Assembly: GCF_003253745.1 (NCBI RefSeq) | Contig: NZ_MZXV01000017.1 | Coordinates: 1-64,000, forward strand | Origin: Mesorhizobium kowhaii | Lineage (GTDB): Bacteria; Pseudomonadota; Alphaproteobacteria; Rhizobiales; Rhizobiaceae | Length of the DNA stretch: 64,000 nt | Direction of reading: 5' to 3' | Shown here: positions 17,093 through 25,887 of the stretch, in pieces | Layout: the number at the start of each line of letters is the position of its first letter | How positions within the stretch are numbered: position 1 is the stretch's first letter | The notes under the pieces: model-generated | What the model saw: the letters and a program-made list of their open reading frames with translations, nothing else | Told to the model about the DNA's origin: nothing | The model's database searches: none | Translations under genes and position numbers: made by a program

Positions 17093-17173
17093 GATCTATC
17101 GGCTCGCAAAGATCAGGGTTTTATCACCGGTCAAGCGTTGCTGGTCGACGGCGGGCTCTACAAGATCGGCTAG
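17093..17173 (+). pseudogene. C-terminal scrap of an SDR gene
   Basis: Twenty-six codons ending at a stop at 17173 read as the standard SDR C-terminus: KDQGFITGQALLVDGG then LYKIG. The nearest intact match is the SDR at 38479-39219 (RFMTGQALVVDGGQYKIS). No further SDR sequence is found upstream in this frame, so about 90% of the gene is missing. It is probably the scar of a deletion beside the LysR gene. Confidence 0.75.
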
Positions 17174-17257
17174 CACCCGGGGAGGCTGCAAAAGTCTCCA
17201 TCGGTCCAGCCGATGGACAGCATCGAAATATGTTGGCTATCACGCGTTGTGAGGTCA

Positions 17258-17268
17258 TGTCACTGACA
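17258..17268 (+). promoter_or_regulatory. TGTCA-C-TGACA palindrome before the SDR operon
   Basis: Perfect 5-base arms around a central C, 80 bases before the SDR start at 17349. Wider arms GGTCATGT / ACATGACC flank it. The same core is found upstream of the Rrf2 gene (15985-15995) and of the gene at 28267. Confidence 0.55.
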
Positions 17269-17348
17269 CATGACCATATTGTCGATAAGTGGCGGTTGGG
17301 CAGACTGGCCGTCCACCGGCAAACTGGAAGCACCCAAAGGTTCCAAGG

Positions 17349-18104
17349 ATGCGACTGCGTAACAAAGTCTCTGTGATCACCGGTACCGGCGGCAGCATTG
17401 GACGTGCGGCGGCGGTGCGTTTCGCCCAAGAGGGCGCGCTGGTTGTCGGCTGCGACGCAAATGCGGCCGCCGCTCAGGACACTCTGGAAATCGTGCAGGC
17501 TGCCGGCGGGCAGATGATCTCCCTCCACCCCGTTGATCTGACAACAGTGGCCGGCTGCAGGGAACTGGTCGATTTTGCGATTCGCCAGCAAGGGCGGATC
17601 GACGTGCTCTTCAACAACGCGGCGATAGCTCATTTCAATTGGATTGAAGACATCACTGAAGACGAGTGGCGTCGCAACAGCCGCGACGAAGTCGACCTGG
17701 TCTTCTTCCTTACGCAAGCGGCGTGGCCACACCTGAAAGAGAGCCATGGCACAATCGTAAACACTGCGTCCCTGACGGGGTGGCGCACCTTCCGGCTGCT
17801 GGGCGGCCTTGCTCATGCAACTGCCAAAATGGGTATCGTCGGCATGACGAGGCACTTGGCGATGGAGGGGCGGGAGCACGGCATCCGTGCCAATTCGATC
17901 TCACCAGGCGTGATCGAGACCAATCAAACGCGCGAACAGCTCAAGGACAAGGAATGGGCCGATTACATGCTCGGCAAGACCCTTCTTGGCCGCCTTGGCA
18001 GGCCCGAGGAAGTCGCCAATGCCGCGCTGTTCCTCGCATCCGACGAAAGTTCATTCGTGACCGGCATCGATATCAAGGTCGATGGCGGAATGGCCGTGTG
18101 GTGA
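17349..18104 (+). CDS. SDR-family protein with His at the catalytic Tyr position
   Basis: 251 residues, otherwise a classical SDR: TGTGGSIG cofactor loop, NNAA, Ser in NTASL, FVTGIDIKVDGGMAVW at the end. Where the catalytic YxxxK should be, it reads AHATAK: the Tyr is replaced by His (codon CAT). The paralogue at 47112-47879 carries the same change. Acidic Asp in VGCDAN suggests NAD(H). Start at the ATG 17349, with AAAGG ahead. It is followed after 20 bases by another SDR and starts a four-gene operon. It may use a different proton donor, or have lost dehydrogenase activity. Confidence 0.87.
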   Translation: MRLRNKVSVITGTGGSIGRAAAVRFAQEGALVVGCDANAAAAQDTLEIVQAAGGQMISLHPVDLTTVAGCRELVDFAIRQQGRIDVLFNNAAIAHFNWIEDITEDEWRRNSRDEVDLVFFLTQAAWPHLKESHGTIVNTASLTGWRTFRLLGGLAHATAKMGIVGMTRHLAMEGREHGIRANSISPGVIETNQTREQLKDKEWADYMLGKTLLGRLGRPEEVANAALFLASDESSFVTGIDIKVDGGMAVW

Positions 18105-18124
18105 CGCAGACAAGGAGAAGAGAA

Positions 18125-18892
18125 ATGACCGCTGGCAACAGCAAAATTGCCTTGATAACGGGCGGGAGCCGCGGCCTCGGCCGCAGCACCGCGCTTGCTA
18201 TCGCGCGAAGCGGCACCGACGTGATCCTCACGTACAACAGCCAGAAGAACGGCGCCCTTGAGGTCGTACACGAGATCGAAGGTCTGGGCCGAAAGGCGAA
18301 TGCGCTTCAGCTAGATGCAGCAGATCTCTCCACATTCCCGTCCTTCGTCACCAAACTTCGTGCAACCCTGAACAAGACTTGGGAACGAGATAAGCTCGAC
18401 ATCTTGATCAACAATGCTGGTTATGGGCTTACAGCACCATTCGTCGATACGACGGAAGAAATGTTCGATCAAATGATGAACATTCATTTGAAAGGCGTCT
18501 TCTTCCTCACGCAAGCTATGGTGCCACACCTCGCCGACGGTGGTCGCATCGTAAATCTTTCGACTGGCCTGACGCGCTTTTCGTTTCCAGGATATTCGGC
18601 CTACGCGGCGATGAAAGGCGGTATTGACGTCTTCACTCGCTATCTCGCCAAAGAGCTTGGCTCACGCGGGATCGCTGTCAATGCTGTCGCACCGGGCGCG
18701 ATCGAGACCGACTTTGGCGGCGGTGTCGTCCGCGACAATGCTGGCTTGAACAAGCTGATTTCGGATCAAACCGCGCTTGGCCGTGTCGGAAAGCCGGAGG
18801 ACATTGGACCGCTGATAGCTGCATTGGTGTCGGACAGCGGGCAGTGGGTCAATGGCCAGCGGATCGAAGCCTCAGGTGGTATATTTTTGTAA
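18125..18892 (+). CDS. short-chain dehydrogenase/reductase (SDR)
   Basis: 255 residues. TGGSRGLG cofactor loop, TYNS after strand 2 (favouring NADP(H)), NNAG, Ser in NLSTG, YAAMK catalytic pair, and a C-terminus ending in ASGGIFL. It is about half identical to the SDR at 33142-33915, which has lost the Tyr. The open frame runs upstream into the previous gene, but AAGGAG precedes the ATG at 18125. Second gene of the SDR-SDR-LLM-GST operon. Confidence 0.9.
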   Translation: MTAGNSKIALITGGSRGLGRSTALAIARSGTDVILTYNSQKNGALEVVHEIEGLGRKANALQLDAADLSTFPSFVTKLRATLNKTWERDKLDILINNAGYGLTAPFVDTTEEMFDQMMNIHLKGVFFLTQAMVPHLADGGRIVNLSTGLTRFSFPGYSAYAAMKGGIDVFTRYLAKELGSRGIAVNAVAPGAIETDFGGGVVRDNAGLNKLISDQTALGRVGKPEDIGPLIAALVSDSGQWVNGQRIEASGGIFL

Positions 18893-19013
18893 TGGTGGAT
18901 TGGATCGGCGGCGCTACGGCAGAAACTGACTTGATCATGGCGATGATGTCCAGGCCGCCGCTGTCGCGCCGGCAAAGCAACAAATCGAGACGCTCGCAAC
19001 GTGAGCGGCCGGC

Positions 19014-20072
19014 ATGATTGAGATTGGCATCGACAGCTTCGCTGCAACCATCCCAGATCCCGCAACTGGCAGGACTCTGCCGCCGGTTGATCGAATGGAG
19101 AAACTGCTGGCAGAAGTTGAAACTGCGGATCGGGTCGGACTCGATGTGTTCGGCATTGGCGAGCACCACCGAAAGGAGTTCCTCGATTCCGCGCCAGCCG
19201 TTATCCTCGCGGCTGCGGCGGCCCGCACCAAGCACATCCGGCTGACCAGCGCTGTCAGCGTCCTCAGCGCAGCCGATCCGGTTCGCATTTTCCAGGAGTT
19301 CGCGACGGTTGATCTTATCGCCAGAGGCCGCGCCGAGATCGTGGTCGGACGTGGTTCATTCGCGGAAGCCTATCCTTTGTTTGGGTTCGCCATGGAGGAC
19401 TATGACGCGCTGTTTGCAGAAAAGCTCGATCTGCTCCTGAAACTGCGCGACGAAACTCACGTGACCTGGCGAGGCCGCTTTCGCGCGCCCCTCACCGGCC
19501 AGGGTGTTTTTCCAAGGCCGCAGCAGAAAAAGATACCGATTTGGCTTGGGGTCGGCGGGACCCCGCAGTCTTTCGTACGCGCCGGCGTTCTGGGGCTGCC
19601 GCTTATGATTGCCATTATAGGTGGCGACTTCCGCCGGTTCCGTCCGCTTGTTGATCTCTATCGCGAGGCGGGCCGCCGAGCGGGGCACGCGCCTGATTCA
19701 TTGATCGTAGGCGTTCATGCCATCGGCTTCATTGGCGACACAGACGCAGCGGCAAAAGACGCCTTCTACCCGGGTTGGTCCTACATGTTCACCGAGATCG
19801 GCCGTGAGCGTGGCTGGTCAGCGGCGACCCGAGCGCAATTCGAAGCTATGTGCAGCCCTGCCGGTGCGTTCCTGATCGGCGCTCCGAGCACGGTGCGGGA
19901 CAAGATCCTCAGCGCGCAAGAGGCCCTTGGCGGCCTGTCTCGCATCACCTTTCAGATGAGTTCGGCGATGCTGGAGACCGAGGCAATGCAGCGTTCCATA
20001 GAATTGCTCGGCTTGGAGGTCGCGCCGGCCGTTAAATCGGCATTGAGTCAGAAGGAGGCTGTCGGTGGGTGA
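19014..20072 (+). CDS. LLM-class flavin-dependent monooxygenase/oxidoreductase
   Basis: 352 residues, bacterial luciferase-like TIM barrel. Features are GLDVFGIGEHH near residue 45, LTSAVSVLSAADPVRIFQ, GRAEIVVGRGSFAEAYPLFG and IPIWLGVGGTP. Such enzymes use reduced FMN or F420 supplied by a partner to oxygenate or reduce small organics. It follows the SDR by 121 bases and overlaps the GST-type gene by 8 bases, so the last two are translationally coupled. The substrate is unknown; the neighbour suggests quinone or aromatic chemistry. Confidence 0.9.
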   Translation: MIEIGIDSFAATIPDPATGRTLPPVDRMEKLLAEVETADRVGLDVFGIGEHHRKEFLDSAPAVILAAAAARTKHIRLTSAVSVLSAADPVRIFQEFATVDLIARGRAEIVVGRGSFAEAYPLFGFAMEDYDALFAEKLDLLLKLRDETHVTWRGRFRAPLTGQGVFPRPQQKKIPIWLGVGGTPQSFVRAGVLGLPLMIAIIGGDFRRFRPLVDLYREAGRRAGHAPDSLIVGVHAIGFIGDTDAAAKDAFYPGWSYMFTEIGRERGWSAATRAQFEAMCSPAGAFLIGAPSTVRDKILSAQEALGGLSRITFQMSSAMLETEAMQRSIELLGLEVAPAVKSALSQKEAVGG

Positions 20073-21183
20073 ACTGATAGCGGGAGTCTGGCATCGAAGT
20101 GGCATAGAGCGTGTGCTTGCGGATGGGGCGTTGCGGCGCCCGCCATCTGTCTTCCGCAATTGGATTGCCGATTATGACTCAAGCCCTTTCCAGCCGGAGC
20201 CCAGGCGCTACCATCTCTATGTGTCCCTCGCCTGTCCTTGGGCGCATCGGACCATCATCATGCGCAACTTAAAGGGGCTCACCGACCTGGTTGGCCTCTC
20301 GGTGGTGCATTGGTTCATGGGCGAGGATGGCTGGACGTTCGCGCCAGGCCCGAGAGTCGTTCCCGACACTGTTAACAGGGTCGACATGCTGCGCGATCTC
20401 TATACGCTTGCCGATCCTGAATGTACCTCGCGTGTAACAGTGCCGGTCTTATGGGATAAGAAGACTCGCCAGATTGTCTCGAACGAGTCTTCGGACATCA
20501 TGCGGATGTTTAACAGTGCCTTTGACGGAGTTGGCGCTGCGGAGGGAGATTTTTATCCTCTTCAACATCGCGCCGAAATCGACGTCGTCAATGAACGCGT
20601 CTATAGCAAGCTGAACAATGGGGTCTATCGTGCAGGCTTCGCCACGACGCAGGAAGCCTATGAAGCCGCCGTCAGCGATGTCTTCAGCACCTTGGACTGG
20701 TTGGAGGGCCGGCTTGAAGAACGGCGCTTTGTAGTTGGTGATCAACTGACTGAAGCCGACATCAGGCTCTTTACGACGCTCATTCGGTTTGATCTCGTCT
20801 ATCATCACCACTTCAAATGCAATCTGCGCGCTTTAGTCGAGTATCCGGCATTGTGGGACTACAGCCGTTTTCTCTACCAGCTTCCCGCGGTCCGTCCGAC
20901 GGTCGATTTTGACCATATTAGGGGTCACTATTACCAGAGCCATCCATGGCTCAATCCTAGCCGTGTCGTTCCGATCGGTCCCCGTCGCAATTTCGACGGT
21001 CTGTCGGACCGCGACGACGTTAGATGGCGTTCTCTGGATCGCGGCGTTCGGAGCAGGCATGCCATCTCATCGCCCCAGGGCACAAAGCGGCGGCGAACCT
21101 CGAACACGACGCCGCCGGTCCTGACACCCTCGGCTGCGTCTGGCGCAACGGGAAGCGAGATGAACCCCGAAAGAGGCGACTGA
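20065..21183 (+). CDS. glutathionyl-hydroquinone reductase (GST superfamily)
   Basis: 372 residues. The GS-HQR (YqjG/ECM4/PcpF) signature is clear: LACPWAHR with catalytic Cys57, VPVLWDKKT-IVSNESSDIMRMFN, and a C-terminal GST helix domain (LTEADIRLFTTLIRFD). These enzymes remove glutathione from glutathionyl-hydroquinones. GTG start at 20065 with AAGGAGG 6 bases ahead, inside the end of the LLM gene. The family normally ends near GPRRNF plus a few residues; here about 45 extra low-complexity residues follow (RSLDRGVRSRHA...), which suggests loss of the original stop by mutation or frameshift. Confidence 0.88.
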   Translation: MGELIAGVWHRSGIERVLADGALRRPPSVFRNWIADYDSSPFQPEPRRYHLYVSLACPWAHRTIIMRNLKGLTDLVGLSVVHWFMGEDGWTFAPGPRVVPDTVNRVDMLRDLYTLADPECTSRVTVPVLWDKKTRQIVSNESSDIMRMFNSAFDGVGAAEGDFYPLQHRAEIDVVNERVYSKLNNGVYRAGFATTQEAYEAAVSDVFSTLDWLEGRLEERRFVVGDQLTEADIRLFTTLIRFDLVYHHHFKCNLRALVEYPALWDYSRFLYQLPAVRPTVDFDHIRGHYYQSHPWLNPSRVVPIGPRRNFDGLSDRDDVRWRSLDRGVRSRHAISSPQGTKRRRTSNTTPPVLTPSAASGATGSEMNPERGD

Positions 21184-21560
21184 TCGCCCTGTTGTCAGAG
21201 GACTGGTCGATGCGGACCGGCGCGGCGACAAGCGCAGTGAATTGGTCTCCAAATTCTCCTGTATTTCTGGCAGTGGCGACCTGCCGGACCCGCTGGCTGG
21301 AGGGTGCGAGAGATGTGCTGAAACGAGATGGCAAGTCATCGGGCCATCAATGATCACGACAGCACAGAGTCAAGAACGCCGAACTCATCGCAATACCTGG
21401 TGCGGCAACTCTCAACCCGGCGAGCAGCGCAATTCAGCTCGTTGACGACAAACATATGCAACGCGATCTTATCTCGGCATGAGGACGGGGACTGTCGCAG
21501 CGGCTTGCAAAGGCGGCCTTGAGCATCGCCTTGGAATTCGGTTTCGCGATGGCACCGGTG
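21184..21560. other. intergenic, no gene seen
   Basis: Between the GS-HQR gene and the terminator of the convergent DUF680-type gene. Open frames are short and unlike any family I know. Confidence 0.45.
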
Positions 21561-21598
21561 AAAAAAGGGACGCCTTGAATGGTATTCAGGGCGCCCCT
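21561..21598 (-). terminator. rho-independent terminator of the DUF680-type gene
   Basis: On the minus strand a 14-base stem (one mismatch, one wobble) with a 3-base loop is followed directly by TTTTTT at 21566-21561. It lies 16 bases past the stop of the gene at 21614-22120. Confidence 0.88.
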
Positions 21599-21613
21599 TC
21601 CTCGGGATGATTT

Positions 21614-22120
21614 TCAGCCATTCGGGCCGTAGCCGTTTGGATAGTAGCCGCCATCGGCGCCGTTGCCGATCAAGAAGGCGCTGCCGGTTTCAGCCCGGAG
21701 CTTCTGGCTCAGATCATCGAGCTGATGCAGCAGCTCCTGATATTGCGGAGTCGGTATTGTGCCATGTCCCGCCGCAGCCGTCCTTTTGGCGGCCTGGTTG
21801 ATGTGAGCGGCCCGCGCATGCAGGCCCTGCGCCACGGCTGGCTCGATCTTGTTCTTCTTGCTCGCGGCCGTGATACCTTGGTCCACGCCCTGTATTTGAT
21901 TGATCAAGGCTGTCACGCGCGGGCCAGTGATGTCTTTGTCCACGCCCTGTTCCTGACCAATCGAGGCGGTGTAACTGTTGTCGATCGTGGCGTTGGCAAA
22001 TCCATGGACGGCGTTGGTAGAGCCGTAGTTGGCGTCAGCAGAGCCATAATGATCGCTGCCGGCGAAAGCGGTACTCGTGCCAACAAGAAGGGCGGCGGCA
22101 GTGAAAGCGATCTTGAACAT
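21614..22120 (-). CDS. exported protein, DUF680-type N-terminus
   Basis: 168 residues. Signal peptide 1-20 (MFKIAFTAAALLVGTSTAFA), then GSDHYGSADANYGSTNAV, matching the small protein at 668-871. The longer mature part has two short repeats around GVDKDITGPRVTALINQIQ and GVDQGITAASK, then a helical segment (ELLHQLDDLSQKLRAE) and a Gly/Tyr/Asn tail. Probably periplasmic or secreted; function unknown. AGGAG precedes the ATG and a strong terminator follows, so it is a self-contained expressed unit. Confidence 0.82.
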   Translation of the reverse strand: MFKIAFTAAALLVGTSTAFAGSDHYGSADANYGSTNAVHGFANATIDNSYTASIGQEQGVDKDITGPRVTALINQIQGVDQGITAASKKNKIEPAVAQGLHARAAHINQAAKRTAAAGHGTIPTPQYQELLHQLDDLSQKLRAETGSAFLIGNGADGGYYPNGYGPNG

Positions 22121-22414
22121 TGCAATAACTCCTATTTGATGTTGCTTATTTCAGGAGGCTGCTTGACTGCCGCCTCCATGTCACAACTCAGATATGGATC
22201 GCCATATTCATAAAACAGGCAATATTGTCCGATGTCATCTATCGATAATTGAGATACATTACCCCGGAGCACGAGACCGACGCTGCCGTGAACAGGCGGT
22301 GACCCGTGTCTGCAGTGGCCAAAGCCGCTCGACCTCGAGATTCGGAAGGGTCGACACTTCGGCCGCCACGATCGCCTCTGTGCTACAGCCCTTGCTGTCT
22401 ATCTTCGGGAGCGT

Positions 22415-23248
22415 TCATGTCGACAGAAATTGCTGTACTTTCGCGTTAAAAGTGACTGGATCGTCGATCTGGGCAAAATGCCCGGCGTTTTGCATTGTGA
22501 AAAGCTCGGCATTCGGTATCTGCCCGACAAAAGCGTCGGCATAGTTCGGCTCACGCAGATTGTCCTGCGCCCCGGCGACAATCAGCGTCCGGAACGGTAT
22601 TTGACTATAGTCCGGTTCAGTCCTGAACTCAGAGGCCACGCGGCCAGGAGACTTGAAGCGGGCAGCGGCGGTGCACTCCCAGGCGCCAGGTATCAGTGAC
22701 GCCCGGTAGCGGCGCTCGATATAAGCCTCGTCGGAATGATAGGCCTTATTGACGAGCAGACGTTGCACCATCCCACGCATATAGGCGAGGCTGCAGTCAT
22801 AGCCGTTCATGAATTCGCGGGCATCGTTGTTGGGAATTTTTCCACCGCCTGAAACCACCGCCATACGGTCGATCGGCCAGGGGCACTCAGGCATGGCAGC
22901 CACCGCCAGCAACATGGTTCCGCCCATCGAATTGCCGATGAAATGTCCATTTTGAACACCAATGGCCAGCAGGAAATCGGCGATATGGCGTACCCGCTTG
23001 GCCCACATGTCCTCGAAAGAGAACAGCTTCTCTGTTCTGCCATAACCGAGAAAATCGGGCGCGATGACATGGAAGTTACGGCTGAGCGCGTCCAGATTGA
23101 ATTGCCAGGTGATTTCGGCGCAGCCGCCAAACTCGCCACTGTGCAGCAGAATTAAGGTCGGCCCCTCTCCGCCTTCGAGATAGTGCGTACGGATGCCGCG
23201 TGCGGAAACTTGCCGGCTCACAATTCTCGCTGCGGTATTCTTGGCCAT
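22415..23248 (-). CDS. alpha/beta hydrolase, meta-cleavage-product-hydrolase type
   Basis: 277 residues, alpha/beta hydrolase fold. Nucleophile elbow GNSMGG (Ser near residue 107), Asp in VAGAQDNL, His in AGHFAQID, and the oxyanion segment HSGEFGG. The N-terminal LEGGEGPTLILLHS and the overall layout resemble the C-C bond hydrolases that act on ring meta-cleavage products (BphD/MhpC group). It lies 250 bases after the bicupin gene and may be the last gene of the gentisate-region operon. Confidence 0.85.
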   Translation of the reverse strand: MAKNTAARIVSRQVSARGIRTHYLEGGEGPTLILLHSGEFGGCAEITWQFNLDALSRNFHVIAPDFLGYGRTEKLFSFEDMWAKRVRHIADFLLAIGVQNGHFIGNSMGGTMLLAVAAMPECPWPIDRMAVVSGGGKIPNNDAREFMNGYDCSLAYMRGMVQRLLVNKAYHSDEAYIERRYRASLIPGAWECTAAARFKSPGRVASEFRTEPDYSQIPFRTLIVAGAQDNLREPNYADAFVGQIPNAELFTMQNAGHFAQIDDPVTFNAKVQQFLST

Positions 23249-23497
23249 TCGCAGGTCTCTGCTAATTGAGTACGGTCACCTGAGTTCGCCGCCCCTGGCC
23301 CGATCAAAGACGTAAATTCCGGCACTTCCCGGAAGAGCCTCCACCGCTACACAACAAATGCAGAATCCGCTCATGGCCCTCGCGGCTCAACCATGGGAAC
23401 GCTTTTTGATGTCCGCGTCCTGCCATTGCCCGCGCCGGCGGCATCGACAGGACACGGGACCAAATCCTGCAACGGCTGGCTTACGCGGGACCCGATG

Positions 23498-24457
23498 TCA
23501 TCCGTTTGCCCATCCCTCGTCGCCTACGACCGCGGCATTGCTGGACCGTTGACCGAAAAGAGCATCAAACGGCCTGTTCAACTCAGTGCCTCGCTTGACC
23601 GCATCTTCGACGACGCTGTCATTGGCAATCACCAGCACGCGAGCCAGCACAGTTTCGGCTGACACGCTGTGGAGGACTCCAGCTGGAACATGGACCAGAT
23701 CGCCTGCGGCCACCGCAAGCCGACTGCCGTCTTCAAGCGTCACGACAAACCGGCCGTCGAGCCCATAGAAAGTGGTGCTCTGACCGTCATAGCGAGCGTT
23801 GGGTAGTACCCATCCACCCGGCGCCTGCCATTCCGATACGCTGAAGCGATCTTCGGTCTGCTCGCGAGTTGCCTTGAACTGGATCAAGGCGCCGTTGAGG
23901 CCGAATGCCGGGCCGGTATAGGCAGGGGCCGAGAAAATGCGGGCGCGGATCGCGGCCGACAATTCCCGAGGCTCAGCTTCCTGTTTCCAGCCGAACTTAC
24001 GGCCCACGTCGATCACGCGCTCCAGGGGCGGCACGCCTTGGCCGCCATCAAAGGGCCAGGTTGGCGCCTTTGCCGGGCCTTCCGAAAGGTCGCGGAAAAA
24101 CTCCTCAAATCCAGCCGGCGTTATGGTAACAAGGAATTTTGCCGTAGCGGATTTGACTAGAAATTCGTGCGGAACTGTCTTTGGTACATAAACGAAGTCA
24201 CCGCGATCGCAGTTGAAAGTCTGGCCGCCAACCGTGATATCGACATTGCCCTCAATGATGTAGAAGCCTTCGGCCTCAAAGGTGTGGCTGTGCGGCGGCG
24301 CCATCATGCCCTTTGGTCCGATCCATTCCGACAGGCCAAGCTTGCCAGCCGTATCGCTAGAATCCGTCAGTATTCCCACATAGGCGCCGATGAACCAAAC
24401 CGCATTCCCAGTTGCCAGTGCGACCCGGTAAGCATTTGCTTTTCTTGAATCTTTCAC
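23498..24457 (-). CDS. bicupin, quercetin 2,3-dioxygenase-like
   Basis: 319 residues with two cupin domains. Domain 1 (about 40-130) has HSHTFEAEGFYIIEG and a later VPHEF, a plausible His/His/Glu/His metal site. Domain 2 (about 215-290) has FYGLDGRFVVTLEDG and VPAGVLH but is poorer in metal ligands. This resembles quercetin 2,3-dioxygenase-type proteins. The GTG at 24457 is preceded by GAGGAGG, so the long upstream open frame is not used. A half-site matching the MarR operator lies 27 bases upstream. Substrate uncertain. Confidence 0.82.
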   Translation of the reverse strand: MKDSRKANAYRVALATGNAVWFIGAYVGILTDSSDTAGKLGLSEWIGPKGMMAPPHSHTFEAEGFYIIEGNVDITVGGQTFNCDRGDFVYVPKTVPHEFLVKSATAKFLVTITPAGFEEFFRDLSEGPAKAPTWPFDGGQGVPPLERVIDVGRKFGWKQEAEPRELSAAIRARIFSAPAYTGPAFGLNGALIQFKATREQTEDRFSVSEWQAPGGWVLPNARYDGQSTTFYGLDGRFVVTLEDGSRLAVAAGDLVHVPAGVLHSVSAETVLARVLVIANDSVVEDAVKRGTELNRPFDALFGQRSSNAAVVGDEGWANG

Positions 24458-24483
24458 GGCTATTCCTCCTCGTACCGTGGCTG

Positions 24484-24492
24484 GTACTAATT
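24484..24492. promoter_or_regulatory. half-site matching the MarR operator
   Basis: GTACTAATT here equals the right half and flank of the palindrome at 27543-27564. A weaker CGTAC lies 10 bases to the left. It falls in the 55-base gap before the bicupin gene. Confidence 0.35.
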
Positions 24493-24512
24493 CGAACTTG
24501 GGTGAACCGCGC

Positions 24513-25157
24513 TCATGCATCCGCGTCCGGCTGGCGCGACGGATGGGCGGCGGCGAAGGCCGGCAGGGCCTCGCACCTGTCGCGTACCGCGCGCAGGCGC
24601 GGCATCCGTTCGAGATCCACCCCGAAACGGTCGGCTGAGTACATCTGCGGCACCAGGCAAATATCGGCGAGGCCTGGAGCGTCCCCGAAGGCAAAGTCGA
24701 ATTCGTTGCCCGCGATCAATGCCTCGCAGGCCATCAGTCCTTCCCCGATCCAATGCTGGCACCAGCGGTCCAGCTGGGCCTGATCAAGCTCCAGTTCTGA
24801 GGTCAAAAACCGCAGCACACGCAGATTTTGCAGCGGATGGATGTCGCAGGCGATTGCCTGCGCGAAACCGCGAACGAGGGCGCGTTGATCGCTATCTGCC
24901 GGCAGCAGCGGTGGTTCAGGATACCTCTCGTCCAGCCACTCAACGATGGCGAGCGATTGCGTCAACACCAGCCCAGCCGTCTCCAATGCGGGCACCAAAC
25001 CCTGCGGATTTAGCTGTCGGTAGTCCGGCGTGTTCTGTTCACCGCCGCCGCGCCGCAGATGCACCGGTCTCAAATCATATTCGACGTGCTTGAGGCCGAA
25101 GGCGATGCGACAGCGATAGGAAGCGGAACTGCGGAAATAGCCGTGAAAGCGGATCAC
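24513..25157 (-). CDS. glutathione S-transferase-type maleylacetoacetate/maleylpyruvate isomerase
   Basis: 214 residues, zeta-class GST. The motif SSASYRCRIA near residue 10 is the catalytic SSxSxRVRIA-type loop of MaiA/NagL, followed by QGLVPALE, LTQSLAIVEWLDERYP and a helical C-terminal domain with ADICLVPQ. These enzymes isomerise cis to trans ring-cleavage products using glutathione, here probably maleylpyruvate to fumarylpyruvate. Its ATG overlaps the stop of the hydrolase gene at 25154 by 4 bases. Confidence 0.9.
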   Translation of the reverse strand: MIRFHGYFRSSASYRCRIAFGLKHVEYDLRPVHLRRGGGEQNTPDYRQLNPQGLVPALETAGLVLTQSLAIVEWLDERYPEPPLLPADSDQRALVRGFAQAIACDIHPLQNLRVLRFLTSELELDQAQLDRWCQHWIGEGLMACEALIAGNEFDFAFGDAPGLADICLVPQMYSADRFGVDLERMPRLRAVRDRCEALPAFAAAHPSRQPDADA

Positions 25158-25855
25158 TCGGCTGCTCCGATGGTCAGCCTTATTGGCTCGAGACCGTCAA
25201 TGCCGCCGGTGATGACATCCCCGGCTACCACAGCTCCGACACCCGCCGGTGTCCCCGTCATTATCAGGTCGCCTGGCTCAAGGTGATAGTAGTGAGAAAG
25301 ATGGCTGACAATCTCGTCGACCTTCCAGATCAGGTCGCTGAGGTGAGCTTCTTGGCGAGTCTCGCCGTTGACCTCAAGATGAATGCGCTGCGGCCCGATT
25401 GTTGCGAGACCGGTGGCCTTCGTGATCGACGCAAGGACCGCAGATTGCTCAACGTCTTTGCCGAGGTCCCAAGGACGCTGCTTGGTGCGTGCGTCCAGTT
25501 GGAGATCACGTCGCGTCATGTCCAGGCCGCAAGCGTAGCCGTAGATCGCCTTCTGCGCGGTGGCGCGATCGGACCGGAAGACCGGCTTGCCGATAGCGAG
25601 GACCAATTCCATTTCATAGTGGAAGTTCGATGTGCCCGGTGGATAGGCAACGACAGCGCCGGTGTGCTCGGTGGCCAGCGCAGATTTCGTAAAATAGAAC
25701 GGTGCCTCACGATCCACTTCGACGCCCATTTCGGCGGCATGTGCAGCATAGTTGCGACCCACGCAGAATATGCGATGAACCGGGTAGGCGCTTGCCTCGT
25801 CCTTTACAGGCACCGTTGGCCAGCTAGGCGATGGGAAAAGATTCGCTTTCGTCAT
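25154..25855 (-). CDS. fumarylacetoacetate hydrolase-family protein, probable fumarylpyruvate hydrolase
   Basis: 233 residues, FAH fold: FCVGRNYAAHAAEMG near residue 30, FHYEMELVLAIGK (metal-binding Glu residues), GYACGLDMTRRDLQ and DLIMTGTPAGVG. The length fits fumarylpyruvate hydrolase (NagK type), which splits fumarylpyruvate to fumarate and pyruvate, the last gentisate-pathway step. The frame is open far upstream, but the ATG at 25855 with AAGGG ahead gives the family start; 25864 is a second option. The neighbouring MDMPI-type gene ends 32 bases upstream. Confidence 0.9.
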   Translation of the reverse strand: MTKANLFPSPSWPTVPVKDEASAYPVHRIFCVGRNYAAHAAEMGVEVDREAPFYFTKSALATEHTGAVVAYPPGTSNFHYEMELVLAIGKPVFRSDRATAQKAIYGYACGLDMTRRDLQLDARTKQRPWDLGKDVEQSAVLASITKATGLATIGPQRIHLEVNGETRQEAHLSDLIWKVDEIVSHLSHYYHLEPGDLIMTGTPAGVGAVVAGDVITGGIDGLEPIRLTIGAAE

Positions 25856-25887
25856 CGGATTCATCCCTTGCTCTATGTCGGCGATCG

